A stretch of 64,000 nucleotides of DNA from Rubrivivax sp. (GTDB lineage Bacteria; Pseudomonadota; Gammaproteobacteria; Burkholderiales; Burkholderiaceae_C): contig JALHPF010000021.1 in NCBI GenBank assembly GCA_022842595.1, positions 1 to 64,000 on the forward strand, read 5' to 3'. Made by a program: the position numbers and the translations under genes. Shown here one piece after another: positions 25,478 to 34,160 of the stretch (positions within the stretch are counted from its first letter, which is position 1; each line of letters begins with the position of its first letter). The notes beneath the pieces are model-generated. The model worked only from the letters and a program-made list of their open reading frames with translations. It searched no databases and had not been told where the DNA came from.

Positions 25478-25642
25478 ATGCTGCATTACGCCCTTGTCTT
25501 TCTGGTCATCGCGCTGATTGCCGCCGTGCTGGGTTTCAGCGGCGTCGCGGCTGGCGCCGCAGGCATCGCGAAGATCCTCTTCGTCGTGTTCCTGATCCTG
25601 GCCATCGCCGGCTTCGTGTTCGGCCGCAACCGGGGGTCATGA
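25478..25642 (+). CDS. DUF1328 (YtjA-like) small membrane protein
   Basis: A 54-residue inner-membrane protein of two hydrophobic helices: [20 protein letters not shown] and [20 protein letters not shown]. This matches the DUF1328/YtjA family, common in Proteobacteria and often found with stress genes such as csbD. The ATG at 25478 has GGAG nine bases upstream. A longer frame with the same stop exists but is not protein-like. The molecular role is unknown. Confidence 0.85.
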   Translation: MLHYALVFLVIALIAAVLGFSGVAAGAAGIAKILFVVFLILAIAGFVFGRNRGS

Positions 25643-25861
25643 CGGCGGCTGCGTGACCAAGCCTGCCGCGCCGGTTCGGCAAGGCAGGCTTGCGGTGTCC
25701 CGCCGCCAGCGTTCCCAACATGGCCGCGGGCGCACCGGGCAGGTGGGTCGTGTGCTGCCCGACCGGATCGCGGCATTCCGCGGTAAGGTGGTCCCGACGC
25801 CCGGGAAAGTCGACGCCCCCGCGCAAACACCCTGATTGACCCGATTGGCTCGGGCGGCGCC

Positions 25862-27082
25862 ATGGCACAGACTCCGTGGCCAACCACCACGAAGACTGCC
25901 ATGCAGGTCGACCCAATGCCTGATGCCGAACCGGTTCGCGAAGCTCTTGCGCCCGAGCCCGAGCCCGAACCGCAACGTCTGTATCTGCACATGCCCATCG
26001 ACGTGCGTGGCGTGTCGCTGGCGGTCATCGCGCTCATGCTCGGTGTCTTCATGCTGAACTGGGCCAGCGCGGTATTCATTCCCGTGCTGCTGGGCGTGAT
26101 GTCGAGTTATGCGCTGTCGCCCGCAGTGGAGCGAATGCAGCGCTGGCACATTCCGCGCGCGCTCGGGGCGGCAGTGCTGCTGACCGCGGTCGTGAGCGGC
26201 CTCGGGTCGATGCTCTATTCGCTGAGTGACGACGCCACGGCGCTGGTCGACTCTTTGCCCGACGCGGCGCAGAAGCTGCGCGAGGCCGTTCGCTCTGCGC
26301 CCGGCGCGGCCGAGAGCCCGATCGAAAAAGTGCAGCGGGCGGCGGCGAAGATCGAGGAGGTTGCCGAAGCAAGTGGCTCGGCCGCGCCGGCAGCGAGCAA
26401 GGGTGTCACGCGTGTGCAGATCGAGCGGCCACACTTCAACATCAAGGACTATCTCTGGGGTAGCACCCTCGGTCTGGTGGGCCTGGCGGGACAGGCGATG
26501 GTGGTGCTCTTCATCACGTTCTTCCTGCTGGCGTCGGGCAACAGTTTCCGCCGCAAGCTGGTCAAGATCGCCGGGCCCACCTTCAGCAAGAAGAAGATCA
26601 CGATCCAGGTGCTCGACGACATCACCGAGCAGATCCAGCGCTATCTGACGGTTCAGCTCTTCACCACCGTGCTCGTCGGCTTGGCCACCTGGCTGGGTCT
26701 GTCGTGGATCGGCCTGGAACACGCCGCCGTATGGGGCGTCGCGGCCGCCTTGCTCAACCTCGTCCCCTATCTCGGTTCGGTGGTCACCGCCGGCGGCCTG
26801 GCGCTGGCAGGCTTCCTGCAGTTCGGCACGCTCGGCATGGCGGCAATGATCGGCGGGGGTTCACTGCTCATCAACACCCTGGAAGGCAACCTGCTGACTC
26901 CCTGGCTGACGGGCCGCGCCAGCCGCATGAACCCGGTCGTGATCTTCGTCGGGGTGCTTGCCTGGGGCTGGCTGTGGGGCATCTGGGGGCTGTTCATGGG
27001 CCCGCCGCTCCTGATGATGGTCAAGGCCGTGTGTGACCGCATCGAGGACCTGAAGACGATCGGCGAGCTGCTCGGCGCCTGA
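25862..27082 (+). CDS. AI-2E family membrane transporter
   Basis: A 406-residue inner-membrane protein of the AI-2 exporter/PerM family (TqsA, YdiK, PerM). The N-terminal ~45 residues are acidic and proline-rich. Hydrophobic segments follow (VSLAVIALMLGVFMLNW, VFIPVLLGVMSSYALSP), then a soluble helical region around residues 125-190, and the typical C-terminal block GVAAALLNLVPYLGSVV with GNLLTPWLTGR. Family members export AI-2 or, in some species, Na+ or other small solutes; the substrate is not predictable. In-frame ATGs at 25901 and 25916 are possible starts. It stands alone. Confidence 0.83.
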   Translation: MAQTPWPTTTKTAMQVDPMPDAEPVREALAPEPEPEPQRLYLHMPIDVRGVSLAVIALMLGVFMLNWASAVFIPVLLGVMSSYALSPAVERMQRWHIPRALGAAVLLTAVVSGLGSMLYSLSDDATALVDSLPDAAQKLREAVRSAPGAAESPIEKVQRAAAKIEEVAEASGSAAPAASKGVTRVQIERPHFNIKDYLWGSTLGLVGLAGQAMVVLFITFFLLASGNSFRRKLVKIAGPTFSKKKITIQVLDDITEQIQRYLTVQLFTTVLVGLATWLGLSWIGLEHAAVWGVAAALLNLVPYLGSVVTAGGLALAGFLQFGTLGMAAMIGGGSLLINTLEGNLLTPWLTGRASRMNPVVIFVGVLAWGWLWGIWGLFMGPPLLMMVKAVCDRIEDLKTIGELLGA

Positions 27083-27349
27083 GCCTGCGGCGTTCGATGG
27101 CGCAGCGCAGGGGCCAGTCCGAGGCGTGCTCGTCGACTGAAGCACCGAAGCCGGAAAGGGCATCCGCCAGAGCCCTGGTCCACGGCATGGCCCGGCCCGC
27201 GATTTCCCCACTTTTGTTCGCTTGCGCACCGACGAAGGTGAATCGCAGGCCTAGGCTGGAAGACCAGTTGCTGGGACCGGCAGGCAGTCGTTCGCGCCGG
27301 TCGAAGCCAAGCTGAACTGATGCAGCAGCAAACATCTATCGGAGGTTCC

Positions 27350-27742
27350 ATGAAGGGTTACGTCCAGGACATCGAAGCCATCGCCATTCGGAACGAAGAC
27401 TTCCGACAGGTGCTCTACACCGCCAAGCACTGCCAGCTCGTCGTCATGGCATTGAAGCCGAATGAAGAGATCGGCGCCGAAGTTCACAAGCTCGACCAGT
27501 TCTTTCGGGTCGAGCAAGGCACCGGCGAAGCGGTGCTCGACGGCGTTCGCACGCCGCTACGGGCCGGCTATGCCGTTGTCGTTCCAGCAGGAGCGAAACA
27601 CAACATCGTCAACACCGGAACCGAGCCCCTCAAGCTGTACACGCTGTATGCGCCACCCAACCATCGCGACGGCGTGATCCACCACACGCGGGCGGAGGCG
27701 GAGGCCGACACCGAGCACTTTGACGGCAAGACCTCGGAGTAG
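27350..27742 (+). CDS. Cupin-domain protein
   Basis: A 130-residue single-domain cupin. Motif 1 is around IGAEVHKLDQFFRVEQGTGEAVL and motif 2 around GYAVVVPAGAKHNIVNTG, giving His and Glu ligands for a metal site. The ATG at 27350 has a perfect GGAGG six bases upstream, better than the ATG at 27320. GC is lower here than in the core genes. A similar protein set (CsbD, hemolysin III) sits nearby, suggesting stress function; the substrate is unknown. Confidence 0.82.
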   Translation: MKGYVQDIEAIAIRNEDFRQVLYTAKHCQLVVMALKPNEEIGAEVHKLDQFFRVEQGTGEAVLDGVRTPLRAGYAVVVPAGAKHNIVNTGTEPLKLYTLYAPPNHRDGVIHHTRAEAEADTEHFDGKTSE

Positions 27743-27977
27743 GTTCAGCGGCAAGCGAGAGTGAACCGGGCATGTCCGCCTGCCGCGCGCAACGGCGTGC
27801 CGACCGCGACGTGCTGAAGCCGGTGCGGCAGGTTCGCCAGCCTGAAGGCCCGCAGCATCACCGCGACGGCGGTGGCAACACTGATCTCGCGTTCTGCCAA
27901 GCTCTTCGTTGAGTGTTCCGGCTCATTTGGCGAATGGGTACGAACGAGGCGCCGACGCCATCGCTCGGAGGTAGCGT

Positions 27978-28634
27978 TCAGGCCGCATACCAGAGCACGG
28001 CAAAGTAGTGGCATGTGGTCCCGGCCATCACGAAGAGGTGCCAGATCAGGTGGCCGAAGTGCAGGCGCGAATCCGTTGCATAGAACGGCACGCCTGCCGT
28101 GTAGAACAGGCCACCCGCCAGCAACCAGAGCAGGCCTGCCGCGGGCACCCTGTCGAACAGCGGATCGACGGCGATCACGACCAACCACCCCATCAACAGG
28201 TACAGACCGGTCGAGAAGATCGGGTGGGTGGCCTTGCCGACGGACTTGAGCACGATTCCGACCAAGGCCAGGCCCCAGACCACCCCGAAGAGCGCCCAAC
28301 CCCATGCGCCTCGAAGCACGCCCAGCGCGAACGGCGTGTAGGAGCCGGCGATCAACAGGAAGATCGACGAATGGTCGATGACCCGGAAGACACGCTTGGC
28401 CCTGCCAGCGGGCAGCGCGTGGTAAAGCGTCGATGCCAGGTAGAGCACCACGATCGTCGCGCCGAAGATGGCGGTGCCCACGACGAACGCAGTGTCTGCT
28501 CGCCTGACGGCCTGCACGACGAGATAGGGGCCACCAAGGAGCGCGGCGACGAGCGCCAGACCGTGACTGAGGCTGTTCGCAAGCTCTTCTGCTGGCGACT
28601 GCTCTCGTCGCGGTCCTGCGGGCATCGTGCGCAC
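27978..28634 (-). CDS. Hemolysin III / PAQR-family membrane protein
   Basis: A 218-residue protein with seven hydrophobic segments. The family motifs are clear: NSLSHGLALVAALLGGPYLV, STLYHALP with RVIDHSSIFLLIAGSYTPFALG, and HLFVMAGTTCHYFAVLWY. The conserved His and Asp residues form the zinc site seen in adiponectin-receptor relatives. The name hemolysin III is historical; a role in membrane lipid balance is more likely. A second Met three codons in (28625) is an alternative start. It is divergent from the CsbD gene. Confidence 0.85.
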   Translation of the reverse strand: MRTMPAGPRREQSPAEELANSLSHGLALVAALLGGPYLVVQAVRRADTAFVVGTAIFGATIVVLYLASTLYHALPAGRAKRVFRVIDHSSIFLLIAGSYTPFALGVLRGAWGWALFGVVWGLALVGIVLKSVGKATHPIFSTGLYLLMGWLVVIAVDPLFDRVPAAGLLWLLAGGLFYTAGVPFYATDSRLHFGHLIWHLFVMAGTTCHYFAVLWYAA

Positions 28635-28995
28635 CCGCTATGCCATCGCGGCGTTGCACGTTCGCGGATCAGGCGACCACACCGAACGATGCCCCCGCGC
28701 CCGTACCGATGCTCATCACCAGAGCAGTCTCACGGAAGGTGACTCGCGAGGCACCTTCATCCGCCTGCCTGCGCCGCTGGCCCGGGCAGCCACCGAACCG
28801 CGCATCGCCCAGGTGGAAGAGCGCCTTGCCTGCGGCCAGACCAGCAGGGATTGCGCAAATGCCAATGCCGGCACGGCCGACGGCAGCACGGCCCTAAAAA
28901 TTGATTCTGCGCAACGTTGCCGCTGCGGCGAGGAGTAGCGTCTGATCGATTTCGGTCGAAGCAGGCCGTCGAAACCGATGGCGAAGGAGTCGAAC
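28635..28995. other. Gene-poor stretch upstream of csbD-like gene
   Basis: No intact gene is seen. On the minus strand a short frame ending at 28669 reads RETALVMSIGTGAGASFGVVA, faintly like an enzyme C-terminus, but with no start and no body, so at most a remnant. The part near the csbD-like start contains an AT-rich patch (CCTAAAAATTGATTC, about 28892-28906) that could be a promoter region. Confidence 0.35.
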
Positions 28996-29193
28996 ATGAC
29001 TGTGAACAAAGATCAAGTCAAGGGTGCCCTGAAAGACATCGGGGGCAAGATCCAGGAAGAAGCCGGCAAACTGGTCGGCAGCACGAAACAACAGGTCAAG
29101 GGGCTGAAGAACCAGGCCAAGGGGAAGATCCAGAAGGGTGTTGGCGACCTGAAGGAAGCCGTCAGCGATGTGAAGCAGGCCGCCAAGAAATAG
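28996..29193 (+). CDS. CsbD-family stress protein
   Basis: A 65-residue, lysine-rich, hydrophilic protein of the CsbD family: MTVNKDQVKGALKDIGGKIQ then QEEAGKLVGSTKQQVKGLKNQ and the tail LKEAVSDVKQAAKK. Family members are general-stress or oxidative-stress induced in many bacteria, with unknown mechanism. The ATG at 28996 has AAGGAG eight bases upstream and starts directly with the conserved KDQVKGxxK block; an ATG six codons earlier is less likely. Confidence 0.87.
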   Translation: MTVNKDQVKGALKDIGGKIQEEAGKLVGSTKQQVKGLKNQAKGKIQKGVGDLKEAVSDVKQAAKK

Positions 29194-29394
29194 CGGCGGC
29201 TGGAAGTGGCAAGGCCTCTTCGAGGCCCGGTCCATCGTCACCTGACAGGGTAGACAAGGCAAGCCCGCTGCTGTGTTCGCCAGCGCACAGAAGCTCCGAC
29301 GAGGCTGGCCCAGACTGGCCATGAGGTGAGGGCACAGGCAATACCCAAACCAGATCGGCTTCTCTTGCTTCAGTCCCGGGAAAGGAATGGAATC

Positions 29395-29469
29395 ATGAAC
29401 AGAATCATCTGGCTCGTCGGCGCCGTCGTCATCATCTTGTTCATCTTGGGGTATCTCGGCTTGCGCTGA
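29395..29469 (+). CDS. 24-residue single-helix membrane peptide
   Basis: A very short gene encoding one membrane helix: MNRIIWLVGAVVIIL then FILGYLGLR. The ATG at 29395 is preceded by AAAGGAATGG as ribosome site. I recall similar MNRIIWLVGAVVI peptides near stress genes in Burkholderiales, which argues for a real gene. It sits 201 bases after the CsbD-like gene, with no clear partner. Its role is unknown. Confidence 0.65.
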   Translation: MNRIIWLVGAVVIILFILGYLGLR

Positions 29470-29506
29470 ACGGCTTGGACGCAGGGAGTGTGTCCCGCGA
29501 CGCAAG

Positions 29507-30139
29507 TCAGATCTTCGGAAGGCGCAGCGTCTTGCTGATCATCAGCGTCCCTGACAGCGCGAACATCAGCACCAGCGGATGCAGCGTCCATCCGGCGACA
29601 TCCCACGCTCCCCCCGGCAACGGGGATGCAAGTCCGCGCTGCCACGCGACACCTGCAAGCACTGCCGTGAGCACCACGCTGGTGGGAATCGGTGTGCCTT
29701 CGAAGTAGGCCACCCTGTCGGCACCGGCCGAGAGGCTGTCTGCCGTCACGTTGTAGCGCGCAAGGCGGCTGACGCCGCAACAGACGAAATAGATCAGCAC
29801 GACCACATCCCAGCCGCCTCGCAGGCCGCTGGCAAAGGCCAGCGCGGCCGGCGCCACGCCGAACGAGATGATGTCGGCCAGCGAATCAAGCTCACGGCCG
29901 AGTGCGGAGTGCTGCTGCCGCCAGCGAGCCACCCGGCCGTCGAGCCAGTCGAAGGCGAACGCCAGCGGCGCCATCGCGGCGGCCAACATGAAGTCGGACA
30001 GTGCACCACTGGTGATGTAAGCCATCGCGAGGAAGACGCCCGCCGTGCCGCAGGCGGCATTGCCCAGGGTCAGGAAGTCCGCGAGATGGAAGCCACGGAT
30101 CATCGAAAAGTGGCGCGGGGTCGGTGTCATCTTGGGCAT
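29507..30139 (-). CDS. pssA: CDP-diacylglycerol-serine O-phosphatidyltransferase-like enzyme
   Basis: A 210-residue inner-membrane enzyme of the CDP-alcohol phosphatidyltransferase family. The full catalytic motif DGxxARxxxxxxxxGxxxDxxxD is present as Asp67, Gly68, Ala71, Arg72, Gly81, Asp85 and Asp89, with the extra Asp64. The motif is followed by SFGVAPAALAF, typical of phosphatidylserine synthases. Hydrophobic helices surround it. It would make phosphatidylserine, the precursor of phosphatidylethanolamine. It is shorter than the usual betaproteobacterial PssA (~270) and stands apart from other lipid genes, so it may be a second copy. Confidence 0.8.
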   Translation of the reverse strand: MPKMTPTPRHFSMIRGFHLADFLTLGNAACGTAGVFLAMAYITSGALSDFMLAAAMAPLAFAFDWLDGRVARWRQQHSALGRELDSLADIISFGVAPAALAFASGLRGGWDVVVLIYFVCCGVSRLARYNVTADSLSAGADRVAYFEGTPIPTSVVLTAVLAGVAWQRGLASPLPGGAWDVAGWTLHPLVLMFALSGTLMISKTLRLPKI

Positions 30140-30358
30140 TCGGACCTCTTCGAGATCGTCGATCCTCTGCGGGGGGAAAGCGTTGATGATGCGTGGCGGC
30201 GGCGACCGCTCATGCGATTCTCGTCGCCTGGCTCCGCACCATCACCGCCTCGCCGGATTCGTCTGAATCACACCCGCAGGAGCCCGCCGTGCGGGTTCCG
30301 GCATAGACCGTGAACGCCCGCTCTCGCTGCCAAGAAAACCGCCGCCTGAAAGGCCCCG

Positions 30359-31372
30359 TCACTCGACAGCTGCGGACTCGTTCTCTGTGTGCCGGTCAGG
30401 CTCCGTGGTGCGGAGGATTTCGTTCAGAACGGAAGTGGCGTAGGTCCCGGCGGGCAAAGAGAACGTGAGCACGAGTTGGTCGGATTGCGGCCATTCCCAA
30501 GACATTTCCACCGGCCTGACCACCAGGGCGCGGCGCTCCTGATCCAGACCGGCGTGTTCCATGCCGTCGCACAAAGCGGCGTGACGTTCAGCCACTCCGT
30601 TTTCCAGCGACTGTGCTTGATCGGTGGCGATCACGCGGCCCCGTCCCCAGAGGGGCCCGGTGGGCAGTCCCGACTCGTCCATCACGTCACCGGGCAGGGC
30701 CTTTCCCCAGAGTCCCTGCCGAATTCGCAGCGCCAGCACTTCATTGAAGACGAAGGAGCGCACCGCCGACAGGTAGATGCCTTTCTTCTTCGGGTTGCGC
30801 ACGCGGATTTCGCGCGCCAGCATGGCCCGGCCCTGCTCGACGTTGCCGCCCTCGAAGCCGAAACGCTGAGCGCCGAAGTAGTTGGGCACGCCAAGTGACG
30901 CAACGGCCTCGAGATTGGCTTCGATGGCGTCGCGGTCGCCGGTCACGTCACGCAGCACGATGCGGAATCGGTTGCCCTGCAGATCACCGGGGCGCAGCTT
31001 CTTCACGTGGCGGCTCTGACCCAGTACCTTGAACTCCGGGTGCTGAAGCTGGGTCAAGTCGGGCGTCTCGCCGCTCGGCAGATAGATGCTGAACCACTGG
31101 CGGGTGATGGCGTGGCGGTCCTTGAGGCCGGCATAGCCCACGTCTCTTTCCTGCACGCTGGCGGCTTCGGCCAGCTGCTGGGCGACGAAAGCGGTGTTGG
31201 CACCGTTCTTTTGGATGTCCAGCCAGATGTGTTCGCCCCCACCTGAAGGCAGCTGCAGCGGCAGCTCGGTCACGACGAAATCCTCGTTCAGGAGTTTCAG
31301 CGTGGCACAGGCACCGCTGGCCGGGTAAGCACCGGGCCACTGCGGCAAGGTCGTGTATGGGGCGTCGGTCAT
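30359..31372 (-). CDS. truD: tRNA pseudouridine(13) synthase TruD
   Basis: A 337-residue RNA modification enzyme converting uridine 13 of tRNA-Glu to pseudouridine. The catalytic loop GYAGLKDRHA, with Asp85, is the TruD signature, and NYFGAQRFG and the TRUD-domain insertion with ALPGDVMDESGLPTGPLWG are visible. The N-terminal NEDFVVTELPL is typical. Length is normal. It is a single gene with over 200 bases of intergenic DNA on each side. Confidence 0.93.
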   Translation of the reverse strand: MTDAPYTTLPQWPGAYPASGACATLKLLNEDFVVTELPLQLPSGGGEHIWLDIQKNGANTAFVAQQLAEAASVQERDVGYAGLKDRHAITRQWFSIYLPSGETPDLTQLQHPEFKVLGQSRHVKKLRPGDLQGNRFRIVLRDVTGDRDAIEANLEAVASLGVPNYFGAQRFGFEGGNVEQGRAMLAREIRVRNPKKKGIYLSAVRSFVFNEVLALRIRQGLWGKALPGDVMDESGLPTGPLWGRGRVIATDQAQSLENGVAERHAALCDGMEHAGLDQERRALVVRPVEMSWEWPQSDQLVLTFSLPAGTYATSVLNEILRTTEPDRHTENESAAVE

Positions 31373-31969
31373 GAGTGGTCTGACGGCACCAGAGACAGGC
31401 CATCCAGCTGACCGGGGGCGGTCCAGGCGGTGATTCTCTCGCTACCCGCAGCCTTGGCGACCGTCGGACGCCGAATCAGTTGCTCTGGAGCGCAAGGCCC
31501 AACAAGGACTTAGCGAGGGTCGCACCAAAGGGAAAGACGAAGGCGTGCACGAGTTGCTGCGAATGGCTTATCGGCGCGCCGAAGTTGTTGCTCTGCCTGA
31601 TCCTGGCGCGGTTGTCTGCGCATTCCCGGGTCAATGAGGCCCCAGATCGACCAACTGCCTATGAAGATTCGCAGGAGGTACGGCCCTGGTCTGACGGCCG
31701 CCTGGCAGCGTGAGACGAAGTTCGCCGCTGGGCGACGAGCTCACGCTGACCGGCACCATACAGTCGTTGGACCTACGGCCTGAGGCAATGCCGTGTGGCC
31801 GCTGTACGTGGTGGTGGCGACGTCGGTCACCACCTATCCGGCGGGCAACGCCCCAACGGAGGAAATGACCGAGGGGCCGCGAGCCGGAGGAAGCCTCATG
31901 TGGCGCGGTGCGATGACGGCGCTGGCTACAGTCACTCCCCACCGGTCCTCGGCAGCACGGAAGCCCACG
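31373..31969. other. Gene-free region upstream of DUF533 gene
   Basis: About 600 bases with no supported gene. Short frames on both strands have neither ribosome sites nor known motifs; one plus-strand run (EGVHELLRMAYRRAEVVALP, around 31550-31600) is protein-like but has no start and ends at 31635. It may be a decayed gene plus the promoter of the DUF533 gene. Confidence 0.4.
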
Positions 31970-32686
31970 ATGAATATCCAGTCTCTTCTCAACCAATTGC
32001 TAGGTGGCGGCGCATTCGGCGGAGCATCTACCCGCAGTGGCACTGCACCGCATCAGGGTCGCAGTGGCGATCTGGGCAAGTACCTGGGCGGCGGTGCCGC
32101 CGGCGGTGCGCTCGGCCTGCTGCTCGGTAACAAGCGAGGCCGCAGCCTGGGCGGCATGGGCGGCAAGGCGCTCAGCTACGGCAGCGTGGCCGCGGTGGGC
32201 GCGCTGGCCTGGAAGCTCTACCAGGATCACCAGGCCAAGCAGCAACAACAGCAGCCGGTGCCGGCCGCGACAAGCCCGGCCTACGTGCCGCCGCCGATGC
32301 AGCACGCCAGCTTTGCCGCCCTGCCGGCCCAGGAAATGGAACTCCACGCCCAAGCGATGCTCCGGGCAATGATTGCCGCGGCCAAGAGCGACGGCCACCT
32401 CGACGCCCGTGAGCGCGAACTGCTGCACGGCGAGATGGCGCGACTGAACGCCGATGCCGAAACCCGGGCCTGGTTCGACGCCGAGCTGGCCAAGCCGGTA
32501 GAGCCGGACGACGTTGCCGCCGGCGTCACGTCGCCGCAGATGGCGGTTGAAATCTACCTGACCAGCCTGCTCGTCGTCGACGAGACGACGACCATGGAGC
32601 GCGCCTACCTCGATGCGCTGGCACGGAGCCTCAAGCTCGACTCGGGCCTGAAGGCCGATCTCGAGGCCCGCGCCGGCCAGGCCTAA
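31970..32686 (+). CDS. DUF533 (YebE-like, TerB-fold) inner-membrane protein
   Basis: A 238-residue protein of the DUF533 family. The N-terminal part is Gly-rich (GDLGKYLGGGAAGGALGLLLG), with one hydrophobic stretch around SYGSVAAVGALAWKLY. A Gln/Pro linker follows, then a helical TerB-like domain from about residue 110 (LHAQAMLRAMIAAAKSDGHLDARERELLHGEM) with acidic metal-binding-type residues. E. coli YebE belongs to the same family and is envelope-stress induced. The ATG at 31970 was chosen since MNIQSLLNQLLGGG is the usual start. Confidence 0.85.
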   Translation: MNIQSLLNQLLGGGAFGGASTRSGTAPHQGRSGDLGKYLGGGAAGGALGLLLGNKRGRSLGGMGGKALSYGSVAAVGALAWKLYQDHQAKQQQQQPVPAATSPAYVPPPMQHASFAALPAQEMELHAQAMLRAMIAAAKSDGHLDARERELLHGEMARLNADAETRAWFDAELAKPVEPDDVAAGVTSPQMAVEIYLTSLLVVDETTTMERAYLDALARSLKLDSGLKADLEARAGQA

Positions 32687-32980
32687 CCGGGCCGGGATCG
32701 ACGTCAGTCGGCCTGCGGCCGCACGATCAAGCGGCGCGTCACGGCTTTCGCGTGCACCAGCATCGTCGAGGCCGTGCTGTCAGCATGGTGGATCTGCGGA
32801 TGACGGTGAACATCAGGGTTGCGTGCACGCGCTCAGCACCGACGACGCAGCACGACTGGAGCTCGATCTGCGCGTGACCGACGGCCTGGGCCGGCAGGAA
32901 GTTGGCACAGACGACGGTGGACAGCGACCCGACGGTCTTCGAACGCGGCATGGGGTCGCGCGAGACCCCGGCCCCGTCCT
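32687..32980. other. Region downstream of minE without clear gene
   Basis: Just under 300 bases between the DUF533 stop and the minE stop. A minus-strand frame of 70 codons (32739-32951) has an odd Cys/Arg-rich composition and no ribosome site. I see no terminator with a T run. Nothing can be assigned. Confidence 0.4.
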
Positions 32981-33244
32981 TCAGCGCGCGCCGTCGGGCA
33001 GTTCGATCTTGACCTCGAGAACTTCGAGGTCGTCATGCCGTTCCAGGCTGACGCGGATGTCGTCGGGGGCGATCTTGACGTACTTGCTGATCACGGCCAG
33101 CAGTTCCTGCTGCAGCTGCGGCAGGTAGTCAGCGCGCGAGCTGCCGCGGCCAGAACGCTCGTGGGCCAGGATGATCTGCAGCCGCTCCTTGGCCACAGAA
33201 GCGGTCTTCTTCTTCTCGCCGAGCAGGAAGGATAGAAAGGACAT
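32981..33244 (-). CDS. minE: Cell division topological specificity factor MinE
   Basis: An 87-residue regulator that drives MinCD oscillation. The N-terminal membrane-targeting helix [20 protein letters not shown] is followed by the MinD-contact segment [10 protein letters not shown] and the topological specificity domain ([17 protein letters not shown] ... LEVKIELP). The ATG at 33244 lies eight bases after GGGAGG; a GTG nine bases upstream (33253) overlaps the minD stop in a GTGA arrangement and would add MSA. It is last in minC-minD-minE. Confidence 0.95.
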   Translation of the reverse strand: MSFLSFLLGEKKKTASVAKERLQIILAHERSGRGSSRADYLPQLQQELLAVISKYVKIAPDDIRVSLERHDDLEVLEVKIELPDGAR

Positions 33245-33249
33245 CGCAC

Positions 33250-34065
33250 TCACCTCCCGCCGAACAGCCGCTTGAAGAAACCGGGCTTCTCGGCGTCAAC
33301 GAAGCGCATCGGCAGCGTCTCGCCCAGGAAGCGGCTGATGACGTCCTTGTAGGCTTCGCTGACGTCGCTGGACTTCATGTGGATGGCCGGCACGCCCTGG
33401 TTGCTGGCGTCCAGCACGGTTTCGCTTTCGGGGATGACGCCGATCAGCGGGATGCGCAGGATTTCCTGGATGTCGGTCAGCGACAGCATCTGCCCGCCCT
33501 CGACCCGGCTCGGGTTGTAGCGGGTGATCAGCAGGTGTTCCTTCACCGCCTCGCGGCCGTCGATGGCGCGCTGCGTCTTGCTGGCCAGCATGCCCAGGAT
33601 GCGGTCTGAATCCCGCACCGATGAGACTTCCGGGTTGGTCACCACCAGCGCCTCGTCGGCATAGTGCATGGCCATCAGGGCGCCGGTCTCGATGCCGGCC
33701 GGCGAGTCGCAGACGATGTACTCGAAGCCCATCTCGGACAGGTCCTGCAAGACCTTGGCAACGCCTTCCTGCGTCAGCGCGTCCTTGTCACGCGTCTGGC
33801 TGGCGGCCAGCACGTACAGGTTGTCGCACTGCTTGTCCTTGATGAGGGCCTGGTTGAGGTTGGCCTCGCCCTGGATGACGTTGATGAGGTCGTACACGAC
33901 CCTGCGCTCGCAACCCATGATGAGGTCCAGGTTGCGCAGGCCGACGTCGAAGTCGATGACGGCCGTCTTGTGGCCGCGCAGGGCCAGGCCGGCAGAAAAG
34001 CTGGCGCTGGTGGTGGTCTTGCCTACTCCGCCTTTTCCGGAGGTGACGACGATGATCTTGCTCAA
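33250..34065 (-). CDS. minD: Septum site-determining ATPase MinD
   Basis: A 271-residue membrane-associated ATPase that recruits MinC to block polar division. The deviant Walker A is [10 protein letters not shown] at residues 9-18, followed by [16 protein letters not shown] and [11 protein letters not shown]. The C-terminal amphipathic helix is [10 protein letters not shown]. Family alignment places the start at a TTG codon (34065), since conserved proteins begin [12 protein letters not shown]. In-frame starts upstream would add 30 unconserved residues across a GC hairpin. The TTG and poor ribosome site suggest reduced translation relative to minC. Confidence 0.95.
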   Translation of the reverse strand: MSKIIVVTSGKGGVGKTTTSASFSAGLALRGHKTAVIDFDVGLRNLDLIMGCERRVVYDLINVIQGEANLNQALIKDKQCDNLYVLAASQTRDKDALTQEGVAKVLQDLSEMGFEYIVCDSPAGIETGALMAMHYADEALVVTNPEVSSVRDSDRILGMLASKTQRAIDGREAVKEHLLITRYNPSRVEGGQMLSLTDIQEILRIPLIGVIPESETVLDASNQGVPAIHMKSSDVSEAYKDVISRFLGETLPMRFVDAEKPGFFKRLFGGR

Positions 34066-34101
34066 GGCGATGTCTTTCGAAAGTGTTGCTTCAGGTGTCC
34101 C

Positions 34102-34133
34102 CGGGCCCGGGCAGGGGCCCCGGCCCGGGCCCG
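34102..34133. promoter_or_regulatory. GC hairpin in the minC-minD intergenic region
   Basis: A perfect 11-base inverted repeat, CGGGCCCGGGC (34102-34112) and GCCCGGGCCCG (34123-34133), flanks a 10-base loop that is itself nearly palindromic (GGGGCCCC). It lies in the 95 bases between minC and minD. There is no T run, so it may slow ribosomes or polymerase, or stabilise one side of the mRNA. Confidence 0.6.
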
Positions 34134-34160
34134 TTCCCGCCATCGGGCCGGCAGGGCGGC

